A program made the translations under genes and the position numbers. DNA of 64,000 nucleotides from Desulfocicer vacuolatum DSM 3385 (GTDB lineage: Bacteria; Desulfobacterota; Desulfobacteria; Desulfobacterales; Desulfobacteraceae), in NCBI RefSeq assembly GCF_900176365.1, contig NZ_FWXY01000012.1:62001-126000 (forward strand). The letters run 5' to 3'. Shown in pieces: positions 9,112 through 17,486 of the stretch. The notes beneath the pieces are model-generated. The model saw only the letters and a program-made list of their open reading frames with translations. It did not search any database and had not been told where the DNA came from. Numbering within the stretch: position 1 is the first letter of the stretch; the number at the start of each line of letters is the position of its first letter.

Positions 9112-9168
9112 TCTATCTTTGTTGTGGGCAGACCGGGATCATAACAAGGCCTGCCCATGGCGATCCAT
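9112..9168 (+). repeat. X-type repeat between rel and proS
   Basis: TTTGTTGTGGGCAGACC and CCTGCCCATGGCGATC form the X hairpin. The Y half has largely gone except for CAGTATTCTATC at its left and TATGAAAT at its right. Confidence 0.6.
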
Positions 9169-9211
9169 ATGAAATGGCGAACGAACAGTTTTTCATGCAC
9201 GCCTTAACTTA

Positions 9212-10720
9212 TTAATACGCCTTGGAAAATAAAACTCTTTTATTACTGGGCTTTCCGCAGCAGATACATTCTCCCTTTTCCTGGGGAGAATCAAAGGGAA
9301 TACAGCGGATGGTCACAGAAAGATCTTCTTTTATTTTGGCCTCACATGCGTCATTTCCACACCAGTGGGACATGGCAAACCCCCCATGGATGCCTTTCCG
9401 GGATTTATAAAAATCATAAAAAGCTTTTTTGTCATCAATATCAACGGTATTGGCAGCCATAAACGCCTTGGCCCGCTGAAAATAAGTATCCTGGATCTCA
9501 TCCAGAAGATCACAAAGCCCATCAACAAAGGTATCTTTTTTCACCCCGGTTTTATCCCGGGCAGATTTATCCCTGCGTCCCAGAAAAACCGAATCATTGG
9601 CCATATCTTTGGGGCCAATCTCTGCCCTTAAGGGAATTCCTTTTTTGACCCAATCCCATCCCCGGGCGCCACCAATATCCCTGTCATCAATTTCCACAAC
9701 AATTTTTCTGCCATGGTATCGAATCTGACGAAGCTCCGCAGCCAGGGCCTGGGTATAGGCCATTATCTCTGCCCGTTCTTCGTCCTTTCTGTAAATGGGC
9801 AAAAGCACCACATGGGAAGGTGCCACCCGTGGGGGCATGATCACACCGTCATCATCTCCATGTGTCATGATCATACCGCCGATCATCCGGGTGGAGACCC
9901 CCCAGGAGGTGGTCCAGGCAAATTGCTCCTGTTTATCTGCATTCTGAAACTTAATGTCTGATCCCTTGGCAAAGTTCTGACCCAGAAAATGTGAGGTACC
10001 GGCCTGGAGTGCTTTTTTATCCTGCATCATGGCCTCAATGCACATGGTGTCCACTGCCCCTGGAAATCTCTCGGAAGGGGTTTTGCTTCCCCTGACCACA
10101 GGCATGGCAAGACACTCTTCCACAAATTTGGTATACACATTGAGCATCATCAAGGTTCGTTCCCGGGCCTCTTCTTCGTTGGCATGGGCCGTATGCCCTT
10201 CCTGCCACAAAAATTCACTGGTGCGAAGAAAAATACGGGTGCGCATCTCCCATCTTACCACATTGGCCCACTGGTTGATCAGCACCGGAAGATCCCGGTA
10301 ACTGGACACCCATTTGGACATGGACTCCCCAATGATGGTCTCCGAGGTGGGACGAACAATCAAAGGCTCGGCAAGTTCTCCGGCGGGAACCAGTTTTTTG
10401 TTTTCTCCCTGCTCCAGCTTATGGTGGGTGACAACCGCACATTCCTTGGCAAACCCCTCCACATGCTCGGCCTCTTTTTCCAGATAACTCAATGGAATAA
10501 ACAAAGGGAAATAAGCATTTTTAACCCCGGTTTCCTTGAACATCTCATCCAGTTGAGAGGATATATTCTCCCACAGGGTATACCCCCAGGGGCGAATAAC
10601 CATACAGCCCCTTACAGGGGATTTTTCCGCCATTTCAGAAGCCTTCACCACCTCTTGATACCACATTGGGTAATCCTCTTCCCGTGTTGGCGTAATTGCT
10701 GTTGTAACCTTTTTCCCCAT
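9212..10720 (-). CDS. proS: Prolyl-tRNA synthetase, archaeal/eukaryotic-like type
   Basis: This charges tRNA-Pro. At about 502 residues it lacks the ~180-residue INS editing insertion of the E. coli type. It has the class II motifs (RPTSET, WEMRTR, GVSTRMIGG) and the C-terminal zinc domain seen in the archaeal/eukaryotic type, with CGNDAC and CICCGKP, ending in tyrosine. The second ATG at 10720 is chosen because GGAGG lies 7 bases before it, whereas it touches the ATG at 10726. The lack of editing makes the trans-deacylase encoded at 23569 relevant. ispG lies 20 bases upstream, probably in the same transcript. Confidence 0.95.
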   Translation of the reverse strand: MGKKVTTAITPTREEDYPMWYQEVVKASEMAEKSPVRGCMVIRPWGYTLWENISSQLDEMFKETGVKNAYFPLFIPLSYLEKEAEHVEGFAKECAVVTHHKLEQGENKKLVPAGELAEPLIVRPTSETIIGESMSKWVSSYRDLPVLINQWANVVRWEMRTRIFLRTSEFLWQEGHTAHANEEEARERTLMMLNVYTKFVEECLAMPVVRGSKTPSERFPGAVDTMCIEAMMQDKKALQAGTSHFLGQNFAKGSDIKFQNADKQEQFAWTTSWGVSTRMIGGMIMTHGDDDGVIMPPRVAPSHVVLLPIYRKDEERAEIMAYTQALAAELRQIRYHGRKIVVEIDDRDIGGARGWDWVKKGIPLRAEIGPKDMANDSVFLGRRDKSARDKTGVKKDTFVDGLCDLLDEIQDTYFQRAKAFMAANTVDIDDKKAFYDFYKSRKGIHGGFAMSHWCGNDACEAKIKEDLSVTIRCIPFDSPQEKGECICCGKPSNKRVLFSKAY

Positions 10721-10740
10721 TTCCATTCCTCCAGATGATT

Positions 10741-11832
10741 TTAATTTATATTTTTATTGTGACTTTGTTCTGATTCATATTGTCTAACTTCTTGGAGCAG
10801 TACTTCCACAAGGCGATCCTGATTCACCTTCTTCACCACCTCACCTTTTTTAAAAAGTATTCCCATGCCATCGCCGCCGGCAATGCCGATATCCGCCTCC
10901 CTGGCCTCTCCCGGACCGTTGACCACACAACCCATGATGGCCACCTTGATATCTGTGGTGCAGTTTAAAAGTGCATCTTCCACGGTGCGCGCAATGTCAA
11001 ACAAATTAATTTTACACCGACCGCAGGTGGGGCAGGAGATAATCTCCGGCCCCCGTTTCCTGATTTTCAGGGAACGCAGAATTTCCCAGCCCACACGGAT
11101 TTCCTCCACAGGATCACGGGTCAAGGAGACCCGGATGGTATCGCCAATACCCTCGGCAAGCAACATGCCGATGCCAATGGCAGATTTGGTGATACCGGCG
11201 TACAGCCCCCCTGCCTCGGTGACCCCCACATGGAGGGGTACATCGGTGCGTTTGGATATAAGGCGGTAGGCTTCAACGGTTCGTTCCACATCCGAGGCTT
11301 TTAAGGAAATTTTGATATCATAAAAACCCAGATCCTCCAGTATGGCAATATTTCTAAGGGCACTCTCCACCATGGCACCGGGGGTGGGCCCCATGGTGGC
11401 AAGAATCTCTTTTTCCAAAGAGCCTGCATTGACACCCACCCGAATGGGAATACCATGGGATTTTGCACAATCTGCCACTGCTTTAATTTTATGGGTGGCA
11501 CCAATATTTCCGGGATTGATTCTCAGCCCGTCGGCCCCGGCATGGGCAGAGGCAATGGCCAGCTTATAATCAAAATGGATATCGGCAATGAGGGGAATCT
11601 CAATCTGTTTTTTTATTTCCTTAATTGCCAGGGCCGCATCCATGTCAGGAACCGCCACCCGGACGATTTCACACCCAGCCCGGGTTAAAGCTGCAATTTG
11701 ATCCACTGTGGCTGTGATATCCTGGGTGTAGGTATTGGTCATGGACTGTATGGCAACAGGCTCCTCCCCCCCCACAAAAATATTTCCAACGCTTATTTTA
11801 CGGGTTTTTTGTCTTTCTTTTATAAAGGTCAT
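10741..11832 (-). CDS. ispG: 4-hydroxy-3-methylbut-2-enyl diphosphate synthase
   Basis: IspG is the penultimate enzyme of the MEP isoprenoid pathway and converts MEcPP to HMBPP with a [4Fe-4S] cluster. The cluster cysteines are in CPTCGRC (about residues 261-267) and the downstream MGCVVNGPGE. The N-terminal TIM-barrel substrate motifs PVAIQSMTNTYT and RINPGNIG are present. The ATG at 11832 is favoured over one 21 bases upstream because AAGGATAAAAGGGAAA stands directly before it. It precedes proS on the same strand with a 20-base gap. Confidence 0.96.
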   Translation of the reverse strand: MTFIKERQKTRKISVGNIFVGGEEPVAIQSMTNTYTQDITATVDQIAALTRAGCEIVRVAVPDMDAALAIKEIKKQIEIPLIADIHFDYKLAIASAHAGADGLRINPGNIGATHKIKAVADCAKSHGIPIRVGVNAGSLEKEILATMGPTPGAMVESALRNIAILEDLGFYDIKISLKASDVERTVEAYRLISKRTDVPLHVGVTEAGGLYAGITKSAIGIGMLLAEGIGDTIRVSLTRDPVEEIRVGWEILRSLKIRKRGPEIISCPTCGRCKINLFDIARTVEDALLNCTTDIKVAIMGCVVNGPGEAREADIGIAGGDGMGILFKKGEVVKKVNQDRLVEVLLQEVRQYESEQSHNKNIN

Positions 11833-11865
11833 TTTCCCTTTTATCCTTAACATGGCCTGACAGAT

Positions 11866-12575
11866 TCATATAACTGCCACGGGCACCCCCCCATATTTCA
11901 CCTTGGTTTGCCACGGTTTTATCCTAAAAACAACAGCATACCCCGGTGGACACAAAATTACAGAGCCCATGAATATCAAAGGATGGATAAATATTCAAGT
12001 TTAATGCCGATTTCAAGGGGTTTGCATTCTCTGATAAATCTATTTTCACCTTTTTTTCATGGGTTTGCCTGTTATCATATCAACCATAGAAAGGCGAATC
12101 AAAACAATGCCCATTTACGACAGTTTACAAAAATGCAACTGCCAGAACCTTGATCCATAACGAATTCTAAAAACCCTGAGCAAAACCTCACATAAAGCAG
12201 CACTACAATTCCCGGCGAACTATTTTTTTATTGACAAATTACGCATAAAGACATATGCATCCAAAGGCATTTTTGCACAACAACAAACATGCATAGTTTG
12301 CACAATATTGTTTATAATAAATGTACAATACAATCATTGGTTTTCTTTTCATTTCATAATAAATATTGATAGTTACTATTAACATTTATTGTTTTCATAA
12401 GAAAAATGCAAACAACATACTTGAAGCAAAAATTACAGACATTCATCATTTCACACAAATAGAAACAACGCCTTGATACAAATTTCTCCCCAGGGCATAG
12501 AATACAAGGATAAAGCTGCCATAACGCAAAATACTCAAAACCAGATTGTAACCAGAACAGCATTAAGGAGGTGCT
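11866..12575 (+). other. Gene-free upstream region of the hydrogenase operon
   Basis: Over 700 bases without a convincing gene. The left end (11866-11920) holds a broken X repeat (ATAACTGCCACGGGCA). The right half is strongly A+T-rich and carries promoter-like hexamers, listed separately. I see no sigma-54 -24/-12 site and no known riboswitch. Confidence 0.6.
12231..12259 (+). promoter_or_regulatory. Candidate promoter for the hydrogenase operon
   Basis: A perfect TTGACA at 12231-12236 is followed after 17 bases by TATGCA, a poor -10. A separate TATAAT at 12313-12318 has no good -35. Either could serve; the leader would be about 250-310 bases. Confidence 0.35.
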
Positions 12576-13523
12576 ATGGAAAAAAAACATGAAAATCATG
12601 AATTTTATGAAAATCTGGAAAAAAAAGGGGTTTCCAGAAGAAGTTTCCTGAAATATTGCACTGCGCTCACCGCATCAATGGGCCTGTCAATTTCCTGCAC
12701 CGCCCAGGTGGTTAAAGCCATTGAAACGGCGGCTTCAGGTCCCCGCCCCCCGGTGATCTGGCTGCATTTTGCTGAATGTACCGGATGTTCAGAAGCTTTT
12801 TTACGAACCCCCAATGTGGGTGCCATTATCCTTGAGACCATTTCCGTGGAATACCATGAGACCATCATGGCTGCGGCAGGGCACCAGGCAGAGAAATCCC
12901 TGCACGATGCTGTTGAAAAATATAAAGGAAAATTTGTCTGCGTTGTGGAAGGGTCCATTGCCACAAAATATAATGGTTCCTACGGCAAGGTTGCCGACAA
13001 AACTTTTCTTGAAATTGCAAAATCCATTATTCCCAAAGCAGCAGTGACCATTGCCCTTGGTACCTGTGCAGCCTATGGCGGCATTCCCGCCGCCGATCCC
13101 AATCCCGGTGGATACAAGGGGGTTAAGGATGCCATTGGCATTGACACCGTCAACCTGCCGGGATGCCCGCCCAATCCGTTAAATCTTCTTTCCACCATAG
13201 TCAAATATCTTAATAAAGAAAAAATTGAACTGGACGAAGAGGGACGTCCCCTGTTTGCCTATGCAGACACCGTTCATGACCGCTGTCCCCGACTGCCACA
13301 TTTTGAAAATGACGAATTTGTTGAAGAATTTGGATCCAAAGAAGCAGAAATGGGATATTGCCTCTACAAAATGGGCTGCAGAGGCCCTGAAACCTATAAT
13401 AACTGCCCCACAGCAAAATTTAATGACGGCACCAGCTTTCCCATCCAGGCAGGCCACCCTTGCATAGGGTGCAGTGAGCCCGGCTTCTGGGATAATATGA
13501 CGCCATTCTATGAAGAGTCATAA
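12576..13523 (+). CDS. hynB: Periplasmic [NiFe] hydrogenase, small subunit
   Basis: This is the electron-transfer subunit of an uptake [NiFe] hydrogenase, 315 residues. A Tat signal is evident (SRRSFLKYC at about residues 20-28, then a hydrophobic stretch). The proximal cluster is bound by ECTGC, GTCAAYGG and GCPPNP. The distal cluster uses HDRC and the cysteines of MGCRGPETYNNCP. The medial cluster uses GHPCIGCSEPGFWD. There is no C-terminal membrane anchor, so the dimer is probably a soluble periplasmic enzyme feeding c-type cytochromes, as in Desulfovibrio. AAGGAGGT lies 5 bases before the ATG. Confidence 0.95.
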   Translation: MEKKHENHEFYENLEKKGVSRRSFLKYCTALTASMGLSISCTAQVVKAIETAASGPRPPVIWLHFAECTGCSEAFLRTPNVGAIILETISVEYHETIMAAAGHQAEKSLHDAVEKYKGKFVCVVEGSIATKYNGSYGKVADKTFLEIAKSIIPKAAVTIALGTCAAYGGIPAADPNPGGYKGVKDAIGIDTVNLPGCPPNPLNLLSTIVKYLNKEKIELDEEGRPLFAYADTVHDRCPRLPHFENDEFVEEFGSKEAEMGYCLYKMGCRGPETYNNCPTAKFNDGTSFPIQAGHPCIGCSEPGFWDNMTPFYEES

Positions 13524-13569
13524 GCGCACAGAATTTTATTTTAAGTTGCTGAGAAGAAGTATTTATTAA

Positions 13570-13741
13570 AAATAATCCCAACAAGTCGGACAGAATTCCA
13601 AACGTTGTCAGGGATAAGATCGAGAGCAAAATAAGCGACTCCTGTGGCAGTTATAAAAAAAATCCGATAAATCGGGACAATTTTCAAGCTTTGCTGTGGA
13701 TAGGTCAAAAGCAAAATAAGACCTGCCGTGGCAGTTATATA
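13570..13741 (+). repeat. Tandem pair of diverged X-Y repeats inside the hydrogenase operon
   Basis: Two ~85-base units in direct tandem (about 13570-13655 and 13656-13741). Each begins AAxAATCCxA, contains GAGCAAAATAAG or AAGCAAAATAAG, and ends CTGTGGCAGTTATA or CCGTGGCAGTTATA. They resemble X-Y repeats but the two are closer to each other than to the others, pointing to local duplication after insertion. They fill the 230-base gap between the small- and large-subunit genes. Confidence 0.7.
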
Positions 13742-13753
13742 GAGGATATTATT

Positions 13754-15391
13754 ATGGGTAAAAGAATTGTAATTGATCCAATCACCCGGATCGAGGGTCA
13801 CTTAAAAATAGAGGTGGAAATTGAAAATGGAAAGGTAAAGGACGCCTGGTGTTCCGGCCAGATGTTCCGGGGTATTGAAATGATGTTAAAGGGCCGGGAT
13901 CCCCGGGATGCCCACCATTTTGTCCAACGCTCCTGCGGTGTTTGTACCTATGTCCATGCCCTGGCATCGGTGAAAGCCGTTGAAGATGCCTGTAACATCA
14001 CTATCCCTGAAAATGCTCGACTGATACGCAATTTAATGCATGGTGCCCAATTTCAACACGATCATCTGGTTCATTTTTATCACCTCCATGCATTGGACTG
14101 GGTGGATATTGTCAGTGCTCTGGATGCAGATCCCCTGAAAACCGCCAAGTTATCGGGAAATGTCAGTGGACGGCCCCAGAACAGTGAATATTTCAAAGGT
14201 GTTCAGGAAAAATTAAAATCCTTTGTTGCCAGTGGACAACTGGGGCCCTTTAACAATGGATATTGGGGACATTCAGCATATGTACTGCCCCCTGAGGCCA
14301 ATCTTATGGCCACTGCACACTATCTTGAGGCCCTTCAACTCCAGGCAAAAGCAGCCCGCATGCATGCCATTTTTGGCGGCAAAAATCCCCATCCCCAATT
14401 CCTGGTGGTGGGTGGTGTCACCTCTGTGGCAGATCTTAATGTAGATCGCATTGCGGAATTTGAAACCATCTGGAAGGAGACCCGAGCCTTTGTTGATGAA
14501 ATTTATATTCCGGATCTTTTGGCTGTTGCCTCATTTTATAAAGACTGGGGGGACATAGGCGGCAACAACAACGCCTTTCTTGCCTATGGGGATTTTGCCA
14601 ACGACGTGGCGGAAAAAAACAAGCTCATGCCAGCAGGTTTCATCAGAAAAGACCTTGAGGTGGAAGAGATGAATCCCGACAAGGTAACCGAAGATGTCAC
14701 CCGGGCCTGGTATGAAAAGGGGACCCCCAAACACCCCTTTAACGGAGAAACAAATCCCATCCAGGGAGAAACCCATTACAATACAGACGATAAATACAGC
14801 TGGATAAAAGCCCCCCGTTACGATGGCCTTGCCGCAGAAGTGGGGCCCCTTTCCAGGGTATTGATCGCCTATGGAAAAAAAGACCCTGCTGCCACAAAGG
14901 CCGTGGATGGCGTTCTTAAAAAACTGGGTGTGGGGGCTGATGCCCTGTTCTCCACATTGGGAAGAACCGCTGCAAGGGGTGTTGAAACCCAGCTGATCGG
15001 AAACGCCATGGGCAGCTGGATCGACAACTTGAAATCCAACATTGCCAAGGGCGACAAAAAGACTTACCAATCATGGGAAATGCCGGACAAAGGCAAGGGC
15101 TTTGGTCTCAATGACGTGCCACGGGGCGCTCTTGGACACTGGATTGAAATCGAAGATGGAAGAATTAAAAATTACCAGTATGTGGTCCCCTCCACATGGA
15201 ATTTCGGCCCCACAGATGCCAAAGGCAATAAAGGGCCTGTGGAACGCTCCCTCATTGGAACCCCCATTGCCGATGCCTCAAAACCCCTGGAAGTATTAAG
15301 AACCGTCCATTCCTATGACCCCTGCATTGCCTGTGCCGTGCATGTCATTGACCCCCATACCAATGGAACCTATAAAGTTCAGGTGATTTAA
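13754..15391 (+). CDS. hynA: Periplasmic [NiFe] hydrogenase, large subunit
   Basis: This is the catalytic subunit, 545 residues, carrying the NiFe(CN)2CO site. The nickel ligands are in RSCGVCTYVHA (about residues 60-70) and DPCIACAVHVIDP close to the C-terminus. Maturation would cut after the final His of that motif, removing a 15-residue tail, which matches the protease gene downstream. The ATG at 13754 is used because GAGG precedes it and the frame upstream is repeat sequence. It is exported bound to the Tat-bearing small subunit. Confidence 0.96.
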   Translation: MGKRIVIDPITRIEGHLKIEVEIENGKVKDAWCSGQMFRGIEMMLKGRDPRDAHHFVQRSCGVCTYVHALASVKAVEDACNITIPENARLIRNLMHGAQFQHDHLVHFYHLHALDWVDIVSALDADPLKTAKLSGNVSGRPQNSEYFKGVQEKLKSFVASGQLGPFNNGYWGHSAYVLPPEANLMATAHYLEALQLQAKAARMHAIFGGKNPHPQFLVVGGVTSVADLNVDRIAEFETIWKETRAFVDEIYIPDLLAVASFYKDWGDIGGNNNAFLAYGDFANDVAEKNKLMPAGFIRKDLEVEEMNPDKVTEDVTRAWYEKGTPKHPFNGETNPIQGETHYNTDDKYSWIKAPRYDGLAAEVGPLSRVLIAYGKKDPAATKAVDGVLKKLGVGADALFSTLGRTAARGVETQLIGNAMGSWIDNLKSNIAKGDKKTYQSWEMPDKGKGFGLNDVPRGALGHWIEIEDGRIKNYQYVVPSTWNFGPTDAKGNKGPVERSLIGTPIADASKPLEVLRTVHSYDPCIACAVHVIDPHTNGTYKVQVI

Positions 15392-15398
15392 TCAAACC

Positions 15399-15460
15399 GC
15401 CCCGGGTTCACCCGGGGAGACAAACAATGTAACAAAGCCCGGGCCATGGTCCGGGCTTTA
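15399..15460 (+). terminator. Hairpins after the large-subunit gene
   Basis: A short GC hairpin (CCCCGGGTTCACCCGGGG, 15402-15419) is followed by AAAGCCCGGGCCATGGTCCG and its continuation GGCTTT (15435-15460), a strong dyad with T-rich right edge. It may only attenuate, since the maturation protease lies 130 bases further on the same strand. Confidence 0.55.
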
Positions 15461-15475
15461 CTTTGCCGTACAAAC

Positions 15476-15576
15476 TCGTCCGTCACAGGTTCTTCAATTT
15501 CCCGCCATATAATATGTTTCTTTGAAATTGAACAGATCACATATGGTGTGAAAAATGAGAACTTCGGACTCATGAG
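15476..15576. repeat. Family D repeat, copy 1
   Basis: About 100 bases beginning CGTCCGTCACAGGTTCTTC and ending CTTCGGACTCATGAG. It contains ATAATATGTTTCTTTGAAAT. The same order of blocks appears in reverse orientation at 30361-30465 and in this orientation at 60939-61045. It ends just before the ribosome-binding site of the protease gene. Confidence 0.8.
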
Positions 15577-15592
15577 ATACAAAGAGGAGCCA

Positions 15593-16093
15593 ATGAAACC
15601 ACAAATCATGGTACTGGGCGTGGGGAACATTCTTTATTCCGATGACGGTTTTGGCATTAAAGTTGTGGAAAAACTTCAAAACAATTATATTTTTCCAGAC
15701 CATGTCACCATTGTGGACGGCGGGGTGCTGGGGGTCAATCTGCTGGGGGTCATATCCCATGCCCACAAGCTCATTGTGGTGGATACCATTTTAAATAAAA
15801 GCAATCCCGGTGATTTTCACCGCCTTGAAGGCGAGGAGATCCCCAACCGCATTCTGGGTAAAAATTCCATGCACCAGGTGGATCTTCTGGAGGCACTGAC
15901 CCTGTGCCGACTCATGGATAATATTCCGGAAACAATTATTCTTGGTGTGGAGCCTGAGGATATTGAAACCTTACATCCTGAATTGACACCGATCCTTGCC
16001 GAAAAGGTGGATGCCATGGTGGAATGGGTGCTCCGGGAACTTGTAAACCTGGGTGTTCCCACACAAAAAAAAACAAGCAATGTCATCCCTTGA
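15593..16093 (+). CDS. hyaD: Hydrogenase maturation endopeptidase (HyaD/HybD family)
   Basis: This 166-residue protease removes the C-terminal tail of the hydrogenase large subunit after nickel insertion. The family start GVGNILYSDDGFG contains the first nickel ligand position (Asp here where HybD has Glu). DT near residue 62 and the His of SMHQVDLLE match the other two ligands. AAAGAGGAG precedes the ATG at 15593; longer frames run into the family D repeat. It completes the structural operon, but no hyp genes are nearby, so general maturation proteins must be encoded elsewhere. Confidence 0.92.
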   Translation: MKPQIMVLGVGNILYSDDGFGIKVVEKLQNNYIFPDHVTIVDGGVLGVNLLGVISHAHKLIVVDTILNKSNPGDFHRLEGEEIPNRILGKNSMHQVDLLEALTLCRLMDNIPETIILGVEPEDIETLHPELTPILAEKVDAMVEWVLRELVNLGVPTQKKTSNVIP

Positions 16094-16108
16094 AGATGCA
16101 TTCCCATG

Positions 16109-16150
16109 AATAATTGCCACGGTCAGGTAAACAGTATTCTGACCACGACC
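16109..16150. repeat. X-like hairpin between hyaD and znuA-like gene
   Basis: TTGCCACGGTCAGG and CTGACCACG form a small dyad like module X, placed between two convergent genes where it could terminate transcription. Confidence 0.4.
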
Positions 16151-16159
16151 ATGCAGCAG

Positions 16160-17167
16160 TTACTGCCCCACCAAAGACTTTTGTATGGTCAGCGCCATGC
16201 CGGAAAGATTTGCAATGTAATCCCGGGCCAGGGGGTCCAGGGGAACCACTACACCCTGGATGGCTGATGCAATTTTTCCGGCCACCCGTTGATCAAACTG
16301 GGGTTGCACAAAAATCACCCGGACATTGTTCTTTTTTGCCTGCTGAATAAAAGAGACCAGATCCCTTCCCTTGGGGGTTTTACCACCCCGCTCCACAGCC
16401 AGTTGCTTTAGCCCATAGGCATCTGCAAAATAGCCGAACACCGGATGAAACACAAAAATCGTTTCCCCCTGCAAAGGCTTTAGTATCGATGCAATTTTTT
16501 GGTTCAAAAGGTCCAGGTCCGCTTGAAAAAGACGAAGGTTTTCACGAAAAAACGGCTCATATTCCGGTGCCAGGGTACTAAGGCTGTCACACATGGTTTG
16601 TGCCTGTTTTTTAACCAAAAGCGGATTCATCCAGATATGCGGATCATTCCCCTCTGCCCCATGGTGGTGATGATGCCCTGCTTCATCAGAATGTATCAAC
16701 GCTTCTTTATTCACCGTCTCCCCATGTTCATGGGGCTCATGAAGAACATCTTTTTTTCCATCCAGTTGGCGCAATGTAATCCCCCGGGCGGTGTCCACAA
16801 TGGAAAGCTTCGGGGCCATGGCCCGAATTTTAGGTATCAGTGCCGTCTCAAAGGGAACCCCAATGGTGAACAGCGCCATGGCCCGGGAAAGTTTCACCAT
16901 CTGGGCCGAAGCAGGTGCATAGGTGGCAGGGCTTTTACCCGGAGGCACCAGAACGGAAACGGCCACTTTTTCTCCGCCAATTCGTTGGATAAAATATGCC
17001 TGGGGTGCAATACTGACAAAAACCTCAATTTTCCCGGAGGCAGACCCAAAAGCCGCCGGGGGGATCAGTAAAATACCCATCAGAAATACAAAAAAAGCCC
17101 GCACCATTACAGCAGTGATGTTGTATTTTATCATTTTTCTGCCGATCATCTGATTTTTTTCGTACAT
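16160..17167 (-). CDS. Zinc/manganese ABC transporter substrate-binding protein, ZnuA-like
   Basis: This cluster A-1 metal-binding protein has 335 residues, with an N-terminal signal segment (VRAFFVFLMGILLIPPAAFG). Visible metal-site elements are DPHIWMNP and FHPVFGYFADAYG, plus the Asp of LDPLARDY. A His-rich loop (HEPHEHGE, GHHHHHG) lies about residues 150-180, typical of zinc chaperoning. The first His ligand, usually in a PHxYEP motif, is replaced: the sequence reads SPATYAP. No ABC ATPase or permease is adjacent, so it is an orphan here. AGGGAGA stands before the ATG at 17167. Confidence 0.85.
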   Translation of the reverse strand: MYEKNQMIGRKMIKYNITAVMVRAFFVFLMGILLIPPAAFGSASGKIEVFVSIAPQAYFIQRIGGEKVAVSVLVPPGKSPATYAPASAQMVKLSRAMALFTIGVPFETALIPKIRAMAPKLSIVDTARGITLRQLDGKKDVLHEPHEHGETVNKEALIHSDEAGHHHHHGAEGNDPHIWMNPLLVKKQAQTMCDSLSTLAPEYEPFFRENLRLFQADLDLLNQKIASILKPLQGETIFVFHPVFGYFADAYGLKQLAVERGGKTPKGRDLVSFIQQAKKNNVRVIFVQPQFDQRVAGKIASAIQGVVVPLDPLARDYIANLSGMALTIQKSLVGQ

Positions 17168-17211
17168 TTAAATGTGTCTCCCTTTTCCCTGTGCGTAATT
17201 TTTTTATATGA

Positions 17212-17395
17212 CTCAACTTTCGGGCTTCATTTCAAAGCCGGCATTTTTAAATGTACCGATGGGCTCAGTGTGCCGAGGGGGTCAGGCTTTTGTTATTGAT
17301 GTTATTGACCAAGGCCTTTGCCAACGGAAAAAGCCTCGATAATGTCAATAACGAAAGCCTGACCCCACCACGAAATGCGAACACCGAAAGTTGAG
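17212..17395. mobile_element. MITE-like element, copy 1
   Basis: A 184-base non-coding element whose ends are perfect inverted repeats CTCAACTTTCGG / CCGAAAGTTGAG. The interior is a long imperfect palindrome (GTCAGGCTTTTGTTATTGA against TCAATAACGAAAGCCTGAC). TATATGA lies immediately left (17205-17211) and again at 17397-17403, one base from the right end, consistent with a 7-base target duplication. It split or landed at the TATATGA end of an X-Y repeat. Confidence 0.8.
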
Positions 17396-17396
17396 C

Positions 17397-17486
17397 TATA
17401 TGAAATACTCCGTTAACCAGGGGAGTATTTCTACCTTTGTTGTGGGCGGAGCAAGGTCAGAATGCGGTCCGCCCGTGGCGGTTACA
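17397..17486 (+). repeat. X-Y palindromic repeat
   Basis: Full copy: TATATGAAATACTCCG, GTATTTC, TTTGTTGTGGGCGGAGC and GGTCCGCCCGTGGCGGTTA. Its right end supplies the TAA stop of the MFS gene on the opposite strand. Confidence 0.85.

Noticed and set aside
16160-17167. Zur box upstream of the ZnuA-like gene
   Set aside because: No dyad of Zur type could be found in the 50 bases before the start; only the MITE-like element is there.
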